A program made the translations under genes and the position numbers. Below, one piece after another: positions 1 through 7,981 of a DNA stretch of 16,640 bases (position 1 is its first letter; every line of letters starts with the position of its first letter). The notes below the pieces were generated by a model, which had not been told where the DNA came from, searched no databases, and saw only the letters and a list, made by a program, of their open reading frames with translations. This stretch comes from Curvibacter sp. (lineage in GTDB: Bacteria; Pseudomonadota; Gammaproteobacteria; Burkholderiales; Burkholderiaceae_C), in contig DNQP01000045.1 of assembly GCA_003500955.1 (NCBI GenBank), positions 1-16,640 of the forward strand, in the 5' to 3' direction.

Positions 1-375
1 ATCGCGGATCTGCTCGCGCGTGGCCTCGGTGCGCACCGACATATAGCCCACCGGCTGGCCGTTCTGCATCAGCGGTGTGGCATTGGCGATGACCCAGTAG
101 TGGTCACCGTCCTTGCGGCGATTCTTCACCGCCGCCGACCAGGGCTTGCCCGCCTGGATCGTGGCCCACATGTCGCGGAAGGCTTCCTCGGGCATGTCCG
201 GGTGGCGGATCAGGTTGTGCGGCTGACCCAGCAGCTCTTCCTTGGTGTAACCGCTGACCTCGATGAAACGCGGGTTGCAGTAGGTGATGCGGCCCTTGGT
301 GTCGGTGGTCGAGACCAGGGTCTCGCCGGAAGGGAAGGGGTATTCGCGGTTGCTGATGGGCAGGTTGGTGCGCAT
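1..375 (-). CDS. Aer-like PAS domain protein, probable aerotaxis/chemotaxis receptor (partial, N-terminal 125 codons)
   Basis: This is the start of a protein that runs off the left edge, so only the N-terminal PAS sensor region is visible. Residues of about 15-120 carry a PAS fold with the pattern TTDTKGRITYCNPRF, SGYTKEELLGQPHN, RHPDMP, FRDMW and NRRKDGDHYWV. This matches the FAD-binding PAS of Aer-type energy-taxis receptors, so a C-terminal methyl-accepting signalling domain is expected beyond the window (inference). The ATG at 373-375 is preceded by AAAGGAG about 7 nt upstream, which fixes the start. The gene follows the cyclic-di-GMP protein with a 26-bp gap that contains a 16-bp palindrome at 391-406. 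A PAS diguanylate cyclase or PAS kinase with a similar N-terminus is possible but less likely. Confidence 0.8.
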   Translation of the reverse strand, partial: MRTNLPISNREYPFPSGETLVSTTDTKGRITYCNPRFIEVSGYTKEELLGQPHNLIRHPDMPEEAFRDMWATIQAGKPWSAAVKNRRKDGDHYWVIANATPLMQNGQPVGYMSVRTEATREQIRD

Positions 376-390
376 GGTGGCTCCTTTGCT

Positions 391-406
391 TTTGACGCGC
401 GTCAAA
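391..406. promoter_or_regulatory. Perfect 16-bp palindrome, candidate FNR/ANR-type box
   Basis: TTTGACGCGCGTCAAA is its own reverse complement. The core TTGAC-N4-GTCAA differs from the FNR/ANR consensus TTGAT-N4-ATCAA at one base per half-site. It overlaps the stop codon of the GGDEF-EAL gene and lies 16 bp upstream of the Aer-like start. Its centre at 398.5 is too close to that start for class II activation of a leadered transcript, so a repressor role or chance is also possible. Confidence 0.35.
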
Positions 407-2639
407 TCGATGGTAAGGGGGATGGCAAGGTGTTGTCACGCACGACTTGCGGTAGTTCATAGCGGCTGGGCAGGCCGGCGTGGTCCCGCTGCAACCACTC
501 GCCGAAGGCGGCGGCGGGCAAAGGACGGCTGATCAGGTAGCCTTGCAGGCTGTCGCAGCCCAGGGCCCAGGTCCGCCCCAGCTGACCGGTGGTCTCGACC
601 CCTTCGGCGACCGTGCGCAGGCCCAGGGTGCGGGCCATGGTCACCACGGCTTGCAGAATAGCTTCGTCTTTTTCCGAGTGCTCCAGATCACGCAGGAAGC
701 TGCGGTCGATCTTGAGCGCGTCGATGGGCAGCCGGCGCAGATTGCCCAGCGAGGAATAGCCCACGCCAAAGTCGTCCACGGCAATCTGCACGCCCAGGGC
801 CCGGGCACGCACCAGCGTGCGCAGCATCTGTGTGCTTTCGCCGCACAGCGCGGTCTCGGTGATCTCCAGCTCCAGGCGCTGGGGCGCAATGCCATGGTGC
901 TCCAGCGCCGCGCGCAGCAGATCGACGTAGTCGTCGCAGAGCTCGACGGGTGAAACATTGACCGAGACACGCGGCACCGCAATGCCCTGGCGGTCCCAGC
1001 AAGCCAGTTGCGCCAGGGCCTGGTCCAGCACCGCCAGCCCGATGGCGCCGATGAGGCCACACTCCTCGGCCAGCGGAATGAAGCGCTCCGGCGAGACCAG
1101 GCCCATGCGCGGATGCTGCCAGCGCACCAGGGCCTCGACCCCGCGCAGACCGAGGTCGTTCAGCCCGATCAGGGGCTGGTACCAGACGGTCAGTTCGCCC
1201 AGGGCGATCGCCTCGTCCAGATCGTTTTCCAGTGCGAGCCGGGTCTCGGCGTGCGCGTCCAGGGCCGGGGTGAACAGCGTCGCACGGCCGCCGCCCAGAC
1301 GTTTGGCCTCGTACATGGCCAGATCGGCGTGGCGCATCAGCGCCTCGACCGCGCCATGCTGGGGGTAGATCGCCACACCGACGCTGGCGCCCAGGTGCAG
1401 CTTGCGGCCGGCCAGCTCGAAGGGCTGGGCCAGGATCTGGACCAGCTTGGAGGCGAGCGCCTCGGCCTCCTGCTCGTGCGCCAGCTCGGGCATGAGCACG
1501 GCGAACTCGTCGCCGCTGAGGCGCGCCACGGTGTCGGACTGGCGCAGGGTGCCGCGCAGGCGCTCGGCGGCCAAAGCCAGCAGACGGTCCCCGATCTCGT
1601 GGCCCAAGGTGTCGTTGACCCATTTGAAGCGGTCGAGATCCAGAAACAGCACGGCGAAGCGCTCGCTGCGCCGCCGGGCCTGCCGCTCCTGCACGCCCAG
1701 ACGGTCCAGGAAAGTGCAACGGTTGGCCAGGCCGGTCAGCGGGTCCTGGGCGGCGAGTTGCCGCAGCTGGGCCTCGGCGCGGCCGCGTTGCTGCACCGTC
1801 CGATCGAGTTCCTCGACCCTGCGCCGCAAGTCGATCTCGGTCTGCACACGGCCCGCGAGCAGACGCAGGCCCTCGCGCTGCGCGGCGTTCAGCGTGCGCT
1901 CGCGGGTATCGAAGACGAACAGCGAGCCCAGGGGCTCGCCCTGCGGTCCGCTCAGTGCCACGCCGGCGTAGAAACGCAATCGGGCGCCGCTGCGCACCAG
2001 CGTCTGGGCTTGCCAGTCGGGTCCCTCCTGGGCGTCACCGCCCTCGACCACGCCGCCGTCACCCGCGTGGCGTACGCAGAACTCCATGCAGCGCTCGGCC
2101 TCACGCGCCGTCAGGCCATGGGGCGAGAGCTGCCACTGCTGCTCCCCATCGCGGTGGGCGACCAGGACGATGGGCACCTCCAGGACCAGGCAGGCCAGGC
2201 GGATCACCTCGTCGAAGCGGACGGGGGCGGCAGGGGTTGACGGCAGAGGCAAGAGCTCGGGCTCGGGCTCGACCCGGAGCGGGGGCAGCCAGCTGTACAG
2301 ATGCTGCAGGCAGGCCGGTACGTCACGGCTTTTGTCGTAATAGCCGGCGGCGCCGAGTTCGGCGCAGCGCTGGCGCAGCGGCTCGCTGAGGTTGTTGGTG
2401 AGGATCAGCACCTGGCAGACGCAACCCTCGGCACGCAGGCGCTCCAGCAGGCGCACGCCATTGCCCTGGGCCAGCCCGAGATCGAGCACGATGGCCTGGG
2501 GCCGCTCACGCTGAATCAGGGCCAGGGCCTCGTTTTCGGTGCTCGCGGTGCCCTGCACCTGGATGCGCGGCTCCTGCGCCAGCAGACGCAGCAGCTGCTC
2601 GCGGATCAAAGGCGCGTCCTCGACGACGACTAGGTTCAT
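402..2639 (-). CDS. Response regulator with REC, GAF-like, GGDEF and EAL domains (cyclic-di-GMP turnover)
   Basis: A 745-residue cytoplasmic protein predicted to make and/or degrade cyclic-di-GMP under phosphorelay control. REC occupies residues 1-115, with acidic pocket E7/D8, phosphoacceptor D53 and K103. A GAF-like region spans about 140-270, followed by a short coiled coil. In the GGDEF domain (about 290-455) the signature is SGDEF at 375-379, with an RxxD inhibitory site at 366-369 at the canonical five-residue spacing. The EAL domain (about 470-715) keeps E502, N561, E592/E595, D622-D623, K643 and E682, so a phosphodiesterase is expected. Whether the serine variant cyclase is active cannot be read from sequence. 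The ATG at 2637-2639 has GGGGGAG just upstream. An upstream ATG at 2700-2702 adds 21 residues ahead of the REC fold and lacks a ribosome site, so it was rejected. The gene follows the NarL-type regulator by 110 bp. Confidence 0.9.
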   Translation of the reverse strand: MNLVVVEDAPLIREQLLRLLAQEPRIQVQGTASTENEALALIQRERPQAIVLDLGLAQGNGVRLLERLRAEGCVCQVLILTNNLSEPLRQRCAELGAAGYYDKSRDVPACLQHLYSWLPPLRVEPEPELLPLPSTPAAPVRFDEVIRLACLVLEVPIVLVAHRDGEQQWQLSPHGLTAREAERCMEFCVRHAGDGGVVEGGDAQEGPDWQAQTLVRSGARLRFYAGVALSGPQGEPLGSLFVFDTRERTLNAAQREGLRLLAGRVQTEIDLRRRVEELDRTVQQRGRAEAQLRQLAAQDPLTGLANRCTFLDRLGVQERQARRRSERFAVLFLDLDRFKWVNDTLGHEIGDRLLALAAERLRGTLRQSDTVARLSGDEFAVLMPELAHEQEAEALASKLVQILAQPFELAGRKLHLGASVGVAIYPQHGAVEALMRHADLAMYEAKRLGGGRATLFTPALDAHAETRLALENDLDEAIALGELTVWYQPLIGLNDLGLRGVEALVRWQHPRMGLVSPERFIPLAEECGLIGAIGLAVLDQALAQLACWDRQGIAVPRVSVNVSPVELCDDYVDLLRAALEHHGIAPQRLELEITETALCGESTQMLRTLVRARALGVQIAVDDFGVGYSSLGNLRRLPIDALKIDRSFLRDLEHSEKDEAILQAVVTMARTLGLRTVAEGVETTGQLGRTWALGCDSLQGYLISRPLPAAAFGEWLQRDHAGLPSRYELPQVVRDNTLPSPLPSI

Positions 2640-2749
2640 GGGCTCCCCCGGTGTTTGGAACCCTGACTGTCGTCGAAGCCCCGGGGGCTGCCCAGCAGCC
2701 ATGGCCGAAGCGCGCGTAGGCCGCGCCGGATAGCTTTGTCGTCCTTGTC

Positions 2750-3388
2750 CTACAAGCCCGGCAGATCGAGGCCGTGGTGGATGCAGTAACGGGCGAGATC
2801 GGCATTGCTCTGCGCACCGATCTTCTCCAGCACCCGGGTGCGGTAGGTGCTGACCGTCTTGGGCGAGAGGTGCATGCCCGCCGCGATGTCGGCCACCCGG
2901 CGCCCCGCGGCCAGCTGCAGCAGGACCCGGTACTCCTGCGCCGAGAGTTGCTCATGGGGCGGGCCATCGCCGCCGCCGTTGAGCCGGTCGGCCAGGTGCT
3001 CGGCCAGGTCCGCCGAGATGTAGCGGCCGCCAGCCAGCACGCGCTCCACCGCACCAACCAGCTCGCCTGCGGCGCGGTCCTTGGCGAGGTAGCCGGCGGC
3101 GCCGAGCTTGAGCACGCGCTGCGCGTAAGCCGCCTCGTCGTTGAGGCTGAGCACCAGCACGCGCAGTCCCTCGCGCGCGCGCAGCAGGTGCGAGACCGGC
3201 TCCAGGCCCTCGGTGTCCGGGAGGTTGAGGTCCACCAGCGCCAAATCCACAGCCTCGTGGCGCACGCGCTCCAGCGCCTCCTTCAGCGTGCCGGCCTCGC
3301 TGCAGCGCGCGTCAGGCCAGCGTTGCAGCAGCAGCTGCTGCAGACCGAAGCGAAAGATCGGATGGTCCTCAAGAAGCAGGATGTGCAT
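2750..3388 (-). CDS. NarL/FixJ-family response regulator with LuxR-type HTH
   Basis: A 212-residue two-component transcription regulator. The receiver domain (residues 1-118) has the acidic residues E7/D8, phosphoacceptor D53 in LALVDLNLPD and the conserved K103 in AAGYLAKD. The LuxR/GerE helix-turn-helix occupies about 147-208, with recognition helix LSPKTVSTYRTRVLEKI. The start codon lies inside the 3' end of the upstream kinase gene (20-bp overlap), which indicates translational coupling and a cognate pair. Its receiver shares the AAGY..K pattern with the receiver of the following GGDEF-EAL protein, so one kinase could serve both. Target genes cannot be deduced. Confidence 0.92.
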   Translation of the reverse strand: MHILLLEDHPIFRFGLQQLLLQRWPDARCSEAGTLKEALERVRHEAVDLALVDLNLPDTEGLEPVSHLLRAREGLRVLVLSLNDEAAYAQRVLKLGAAGYLAKDRAAGELVGAVERVLAGGRYISADLAEHLADRLNGGGDGPPHEQLSAQEYRVLLQLAAGRRVADIAAGMHLSPKTVSTYRTRVLEKIGAQSNADLARYCIHHGLDLPGL

Positions 3389-4808
3389 GGTCGTCGTCTG
3401 GATCGGAGGTGGCGCTCAGCGGAAGCACGATGCAGACGCGGGTGCCCCCCGTTGCACCGGCCTCGATGCTACAACGTCCGCCGAGCAATGCCACCCGCTC
3501 GCGCATGCCGGTCAGGCCCAGGGCGCCGGGACGCGTGGGCTCGATGCCCGGGCCCACACCATCGTCGGCGATCTCGTAGCGGTAGGCCTCGTCCACCACC
3601 TCGCCACGGATGCGCACCTGTTGGGCGCCGGCGTGGCGCTGCACATTGGTCAGCGCTTCCTGGGTCACGCGGTACAGGGCCAGCGCCTGCTCGGCGCTCA
3701 GCCGCTGCGCCTGCGCGAGATCGACCTCGGCCTTCAGGCCGCTCACCGCACTCATCTGCTGCGCCAGATGCTGCAGCGCCGCCAGCAGGCCCAGATCGTC
3801 GAGCAAAGGGGGTCGCAACTCGGCCGTGATGCGGCGCGTGCTCTGGATGCCGAGCTCGAGCGCGCGCTCCAGCCCCCGGGCCTGGCCCTGGGGAAAGGCA
3901 GAAGCAGGCAATGAGGCGCAGATCAGCTGGATGGCGGTGAAGACCTGGCCGATCTGGTCGTGCACCTCGCGCGCCAGCCGTCGGCGCTCGGCCTCCACGG
4001 CACGGTTTTCCTCCAGGGCAAAACGCGCCAGACGCGCATTGGCCTGGGCCAGTTCGGCCGTGCGCGCCGCCACTTCGCGGTCCAGGCCGGTGTTGGCCTC
4101 TTGCAGGGCCTGCGCCAGCCGCAGGCGGCGCAGGTGTTCGCGCAACAGCAACAACAGGGCCGCCAGCAGCAGCAGTGTGGCACAGCCGGCCGCCACGCTG
4201 GCCCAGAGATCGGCACGGGCGCGGGCGCGCGCGACCTGCGCCGTGTAGTCATTGATCCGGGTCGCCTGCTGCAGATCGAGCTGATCGAACAGGACACGGA
4301 TGCGGTCCATGACCTGCCGGCCCTCCTCCAACGCCGACAGCTCCATCGGCAGGGCAGACCGGCGCCAGTCCCGGCGCTGCTGGACCACGCGGTCGGCCAG
4401 CGTCACGCGCTGGTTCATCAAGGCCAGCACCTCGGGCCAGGTCCAGGGCGGGGGCAGCTGCGCGCCCAAGAGGTTGCCGAGCAAGAGCTGGCGGCCCGGC
4501 AGCTCGCGGCGGGCCAGCTCATAAGGTTCCAGATAAGACTCACGCCCGGTGATGAAGTAGCCGCGTGCCCCGGTCTCCAGGTCCTTGAACAGGGACAGGG
4601 TCTCGACCAGCACGAGGCGCCCCCGGTAGGCTGCCGCCCGCTGGTCCGTGAGCGTCGTCACTTCGGCCAGCACCGCACGCGCATAGCTCGCCGCGGCCAG
4701 CACCACGAGCGCGGCCATCCCGATCAAGGCCAGGGCGGGAAGGAGTTCTCGCAGGCTGTGTCGCAGTCGGGGCAAAGGCATCGGCATCGGCTGGATTGGA
4801 GCCACCAT
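3369..4808 (-). CDS. CHASE3-domain sensor histidine kinase (NarX/DegS-type, HisKA_3)
   Basis: A 479-residue membrane kinase. The first transmembrane helix is at about 24-46. An extracytoplasmic CHASE3 region of about 47-200 (DLETGARGYFITGRESYLEP) follows, and the second transmembrane helix is at about 203-223. A coiled coil at about 228-275 leads to the HisKA_3 dimerisation helix EAERRRLAREVHDQIGQ with phosphoacceptor H283. The ATPase domain shows the N box QEALTNVQRHAGA (about 383-395), DDGVGPG (415-421) and GGTRV (454-458). CHASE3 ligands are generally unknown. The ATG at 4806-4808 has GGAGG 7 nt upstream, which supports the start. The stop overlaps the regulator start by 20 bp. The VOC gene upstream ends only 30 bp away, so the kinase may be part of a longer transcript from the sigma factor locus. 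Confidence 0.92.
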   Translation of the reverse strand: MVAPIQPMPMPLPRLRHSLRELLPALALIGMAALVVLAAASYARAVLAEVTTLTDQRAAAYRGRLVLVETLSLFKDLETGARGYFITGRESYLEPYELARRELPGRQLLLGNLLGAQLPPPWTWPEVLALMNQRVTLADRVVQQRRDWRRSALPMELSALEEGRQVMDRIRVLFDQLDLQQATRINDYTAQVARARARADLWASVAAGCATLLLLAALLLLLREHLRRLRLAQALQEANTGLDREVAARTAELAQANARLARFALEENRAVEAERRRLAREVHDQIGQVFTAIQLICASLPASAFPQGQARGLERALELGIQSTRRITAELRPPLLDDLGLLAALQHLAQQMSAVSGLKAEVDLAQAQRLSAEQALALYRVTQEALTNVQRHAGAQQVRIRGEVVDEAYRYEIADDGVGPGIEPTRPGALGLTGMRERVALLGGRCSIEAGATGGTRVCIVLPLSATSDPDDDHAHPAS

Positions 4809-4838
4809 GCTAACGCCTCCGCGCCGGTCTGGCAGCCC

Positions 4839-5219
4839 CTACTGCATGGAGTGCAGGCCGATGCGGTTGCCCTCGGTATCGACCGCCAGGGCCATGTAGC
4901 CATAGGGGCCGAGCGAAGTCTTGGGTTGCTCGAGCCGGCCGCCGTAATGCGCTACACGCGCAGCCTCGACGGCGCAGTCCGCACAGCTGAAATAGACCAG
5001 GGTGCCGCTGCCGCCCGGACGCATGCCGGGCATCTTGGCCAGCGTGCCCGAGGCACCGTAGCCGTCCTGGTTCATGGCAAAGGCCCACATCTCCAGGCTG
5101 CTGTCGCCGTCCGGGCTCTCCAGCCGCGTGAGTTGCACGCCGAGCAGGCCCTGATAAAAAGCCTTGGCACGCGTCATGTCATTCACATAGATTTCAAACC
5201 AGCCAACGGGATTGTTCAT
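4839..5219 (-). CDS. VOC (glyoxalase/bleomycin-resistance fold) family protein
   Basis: A 126-residue single-unit VOC protein with two beta-alpha-beta modules. It opens with GWFEIYVNDMTRAKAFYQGLLG and ends VDTEGNRIGLHS, where the terminal beta strand normally supplies a metal ligand. Such proteins bind small molecules or catalyse isomerisation or dioxygenation with a divalent metal, and the substrate here is unknown. The ATG at 5217-5219 is preceded by AGGAG with a 7-nt spacer. An in-frame upstream start inside the sigma factor gene would add 29 arginine-rich residues and was rejected. It follows the ECF sigma factor by 37 bp. VOC genes are common neighbours of sigma factors of this type, so it is probably part of the regulon. 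Confidence 0.85.
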   Translation of the reverse strand: MNNPVGWFEIYVNDMTRAKAFYQGLLGVQLTRLESPDGDSSLEMWAFAMNQDGYGASGTLAKMPGMRPGGSGTLVYFSCADCAVEAARVAHYGGRLEQPKTSLGPYGYMALAVDTEGNRIGLHSMQ

Positions 5220-5256
5220 ACCGAATCTCCTGCAAGGTAGGGACGAAAGGGGGGCC

Positions 5257-6543
5257 TCAATCCGCGGCCGAGGCCTGCGCACGCGCCAGCAGCAGTTCGC
5301 GCTCACGCTGGTTCTGGGTCAACGCTGCGGCGCGCTCGAACTCGGCCCTTGCTTCGGCATGGCGGCCCAGCTTGTGCAGCAGGTCGCCGCGCACGCTGGG
5401 CAGCCACTGGTAGGCCTGCAGGGCCTTTTCGTCGCGCAGGGTGTCGAGGATAGCCAGGCCCGCCGCCGGGCCGTAGGCCATGGCCACCGCCACGGCGCGG
5501 TTGAGCTCGATCACCGGCGAAGGGGTGGTCTGCGCCAGCGCTTCGTACAGCGCCGCGATGCGCGCCCAGTCGGTCTGCGCGGCCTCGTGCGCACGCGCGT
5601 GACAGGCGGCAATGGCGGCCTGCAGCGCATAGGGCCCCAGGGTCTCGCCATGCTGCGCACACAAGGCGTCGGCGCGCGCCAGCGCGTCCAGACCGCGACG
5701 GATCAGCAGGTGATCCCATTGCGCGCGGTTCTGGTCTAGCAGCAGCACGGGGCGGCCTCGGGCATCGGTGCGCGCTGCCATGCGCGACGCCTGCAACTCC
5801 ATCAGCGCCTGCAGACCCAGTACCTCGGGCTCGGCGGGCGCGAGCGCGGCTAGCATACGGCCCAGGCGCAAAGCTTCCTCGACCAGCGCCGGGCGCATCC
5901 AGTCCTCGCCCGCGGTGGCGGTGTAACCCTCGTTGAAGACCAGGTAGACCACCTCGAGCACCGAGGCCAGACGCTCGCCCAGGGCCGCTCCGCGCGGCAG
6001 CTCGTAAGGCACTTTCGCCTCGCTCAGCGTGCGCTTGGCGCGCACGATGCGCTGCGCCAGCGTGGCCTCGCTGACCAGGAAGGCGCGCGCGATCTCGTGC
6101 GTGCTCAGGCCCGCGATGAGCTTGAGCGTGAGCGCGGCGCGCTGCTCGGGCACCAGCACCGGATGGCAGGCCGTGAAGATCAGACGCAGCATGTCGTCGC
6201 CGATGGTGTCGGCGCGCCGGGCATCGATGCCCTCGCTGATGTCGGGCTCCACCAGCGCCTCCTGCGCCTCCAGGTCCAGCCCCACCTGCGCCATCACCTC
6301 GCCCTGCACCTTGTGACGGCGCAAGAGGTCCAGCGCGCGGTGCTTGGCCGTGGTCATGAGCCAGGCACCGGGCTTGTCGGGCAGGCCGTCACGCGGCCAG
6401 TGTTCGAGCGCCGCCACCAGCGCGTCCTGCGCCACCTCCTCGGCCTGACCGATGTCGCGCAGCATGCGCGCCACGGCCGCGACGATGTGCGCGGACTCGA
6501 TGCGCCAGACGGCGGCAATGGTGTCATGGGTGGCGCTGTGCAT
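5257..6543 (-). CDS. ECF42-type RNA polymerase sigma factor with long C-terminal extension
   Basis: A 428-residue extracytoplasmic-function sigma factor. Region sigma-2 is at about 10-80 (EEVAQDALVAALEHWP, PGAWLMTTAKHRALDLLRR). Region sigma-4 is at about 118-178 (LIFTACHPVL, AALTLKLIAGLSTHEIARAF, RAKRTL). A C-terminal extension of about 250 residues contains VFNEGY (202-207), LNRAVAVAM (347-355) and a TPR-like end. This layout and the flanking DGPF/YciI genes match the ECF42 group, which lacks a classical anti-sigma factor; the extension is reported to be needed for function. No anti-sigma gene is visible here. The start at 6541-6543 lies 9 bp after the VOC stop with no clear ribosome site, so translational coupling is likely. 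Confidence 0.92.
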   Translation of the reverse strand: MHSATHDTIAAVWRIESAHIVAAVARMLRDIGQAEEVAQDALVAALEHWPRDGLPDKPGAWLMTTAKHRALDLLRRHKVQGEVMAQVGLDLEAQEALVEPDISEGIDARRADTIGDDMLRLIFTACHPVLVPEQRAALTLKLIAGLSTHEIARAFLVSEATLAQRIVRAKRTLSEAKVPYELPRGAALGERLASVLEVVYLVFNEGYTATAGEDWMRPALVEEALRLGRMLAALAPAEPEVLGLQALMELQASRMAARTDARGRPVLLLDQNRAQWDHLLIRRGLDALARADALCAQHGETLGPYALQAAIAACHARAHEAAQTDWARIAALYEALAQTTPSPVIELNRAVAVAMAYGPAAGLAILDTLRDEKALQAYQWLPSVRGDLLHKLGRHAEARAEFERAAALTQNQRERELLLARAQASAAD

Positions 6544-6552
6544 GCGCTGGCT

Positions 6553-6975
6553 TCAATGGGCGGCGGTGGTCTGGGCGGCAAAGGCGGCCTCGTCCATATA
6601 GGCCAATTCCCAGATATGGCCGTCCGGGTCTTCGAAGCCGTGCTGGTACATGAAGCCATGGTCCACGGCTGTGCGCGGCACCTTGCCGCCCGCGGCCCAG
6701 GCCTTCTTGACCATGGCATCTACCTCGTCGCGGCTCTCGCAGGACAGGCACACCAGCACCTCGGTGCCCTCGCGGGCATCGACCACGGGTTTGGCCGTGA
6801 AGCCGGCGAAAAACGGCTGGCTCAGCAGCATGACGTAGATGTTCTCGCCCACGACCATGCAGGCGGCCTTCTCGTCGGTGAACTGCGGGTTGAAGCTGTA
6901 GCCCAGGGCGGCGAAGAAAGTCTTGGAGCGCTCCAGGTCCCGCACGGGCAGGTTGACGTAGATCTGACGGTTCAT
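6553..6975 (-). CDS. VOC family protein (lactoylglutathione lyase-like)
   Basis: A 140-residue VOC fold protein. It begins MNRQIYVNLPVRDLERSKTFF and contains ALGYSFNPQFTDEKAACMVVG and the terminal module GFEDPDGHIWELAYMD. The H and E near that end are plausible metal ligands. Substrate and reaction are not identifiable. The ATG at 6973-6975 has GGAG 9 nt upstream. An in-frame upstream start adds 23 residues that do not fit the family, and it was rejected. The gene lies 22 bp after the SRPBCC gene and 9 bp before the sigma factor, so it is almost certainly co-transcribed with both. Confidence 0.87.
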   Translation of the reverse strand: MNRQIYVNLPVRDLERSKTFFAALGYSFNPQFTDEKAACMVVGENIYVMLLSQPFFAGFTAKPVVDAREGTEVLVCLSCESRDEVDAMVKKAWAAGGKVPRTAVDHGFMYQHGFEDPDGHIWELAYMDEAAFAAQTTAAH

Positions 6976-6997
6976 GGTGATGTTCTCCGATCCTGTG

Positions 6998-7525
6998 TTA
7001 GTCGCGTTCGGCCAGTTGCTGCAGGGCTGCGAGGCCCGCTTCAAAATCCTTGCCGATCATGGCGTCCATGTCGAAGATCAGACCCATGAGTTTGGCGATG
7101 TAGGGGCAGTTGCCGCGCATGGCCCAGGTGACTTCAGTGCCGCCGGCCTTGGGCACCAGCGTGAAGGTGATGTCGTTGTGCGCTTCCATGGGCGCGCTCA
7201 TGTCCAGGCGCATGCCGACCTGCTGCGGCGTGCTTGCCGTGATGGTGAGGCTGCCCTCACCCACCTCGCTGTTGCCCTTGAAGGCGTAGCGCGCACCCGG
7301 GCCGGCGGCGGGGCCGCTGTAGCTGGACTGCATGGCCGGGTCCTTCTTGTCATAGGGGTTCCAGCGGTTGAAGGCGCGCAGGTCGTTGATCAGCGCGCGC
7401 AGCTGCTCGGGCGGCGCCTGGATCTGGCGGCTGCGGTGCACGGTGAAGGTGTCGGGCTGGGTGAAGGGCAGCAGCAGCAGGCCGGCCAGCAGCACGGCCA
7501 CAGCGATGAGGATCTTCTTGAGCAT
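6998..7525 (-). CDS. SRPBCC (START-like/polyketide cyclase) family protein with N-terminal membrane anchor
   Basis: A 175-residue protein. A hydrophobic helix at residues 4-21 acts as a signal anchor or uncleaved signal. A helix-grip SRPBCC domain follows, starting HRSRQIQAPPEQLRALINDL, with NRWNPYDKK near residue 55 and TLVPKAGGTEVTWAMRG in the later strands. SRPBCC folds hold hydrophobic ligands in a deep cavity, and the ligand here is unknown. The ATG at 7523-7525 has a purine-rich GGGGGA site upstream. It lies 12 bp after the inner YciI gene and 22 bp before the VOC gene, inside the sigma factor operon. Confidence 0.85.
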   Translation of the reverse strand: MLKKILIAVAVLLAGLLLLPFTQPDTFTVHRSRQIQAPPEQLRALINDLRAFNRWNPYDKKDPAMQSSYSGPAAGPGARYAFKGNSEVGEGSLTITASTPQQVGMRLDMSAPMEAHNDITFTLVPKAGGTEVTWAMRGNCPYIAKLMGLIFDMDAMIGKDFEAGLAALQQLAERD

Positions 7526-7537
7526 GGTGTGTCCCCC

Positions 7538-7930
7538 TCAGGCCGCCTTCGGCATCACGTCGGCGAAGTCTTCCATCTCGTAGAGGCGCCGCACCTCGAT
7601 CTCGGCCGCCAGGCCCTCCCCCACGGGATTGGGGAAACGGCGCGTCCACTCCAGCGCCTCTTTGCGGCTGCGCACCTGGATGAGGGTGTAGCCCGCGATC
7701 AGCTCCTTGCTTTCGGTGAAGGGGCCGTCGATCACGCGGCGGCTATGGCCTTCGTAGCGGATGCGCCAGCCCTGGGACGTGGGTGCCAGGCCCGTGGCGT
7801 CGAGCAGCACACCGGCCTGGGCCAGCTCCTCGTGGAACTTGCCCATGATGGCGATCAGCTCGCTCATATTGGGGGGGAACACCCCGCTTTCGGACTGCGG
7901 CGTGGCTTTGACGATGATCATGTAACGCAT
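7538..7930 (-). CDS. YciI-like DGPF-domain protein (inner copy)
   Basis: A 130-residue YCII-related protein with the defining DGPFTESKE motif at residues 68-76 and the N-terminal strand MRYMIIVKA. YciI folds are dimeric ferredoxin-like proteins of mostly unknown enzymatic role. They are the signature partners of ECF42 sigma factors. The ATG at 7928-7930 has AAGGAG 5 nt upstream. An alternative ATG at codon 4 has poorer spacing. It is the first gene of the tight run SRPBCC, VOC, sigma factor and VOC, and a candidate ECF promoter lies about 50 bp upstream. This supports autoregulation of the operon by the sigma factor (inference). Confidence 0.92.
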   Translation of the reverse strand: MRYMIIVKATPQSESGVFPPNMSELIAIMGKFHEELAQAGVLLDATGLAPTSQGWRIRYEGHSRRVIDGPFTESKELIAGYTLIQVRSRKEALEWTRRFPNPVGEGLAAEIEVRRLYEMEDFADVMPKAA

Positions 7931-7981
7931 GTCGACTCCTTGTGTGTCTTCCAGCCTCGGTTTGGCGGCTGATACATGCAC

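Noticed and set aside
1008..2240. 410-codon open frame on the plus strand opposite the GGDEF-EAL gene
   Set aside because: It mirrors a protein with clear catalytic motifs on the minus strand, shows no domain of its own, and is a common artefact of high-GC codon structure.
3960..5240. 426-codon open frame on the plus strand across the kinase and VOC genes
   Set aside because: It is rich in Q, G, R and H with no recognisable fold and lies opposite two confidently identified genes.
6097..7972. Two long plus-strand open frames opposite the sigma factor, VOC, SRPBCC and YciI genes
   Set aside because: They show antisense-type composition and no motif; the minus-strand genes have ribosome sites and family signatures.
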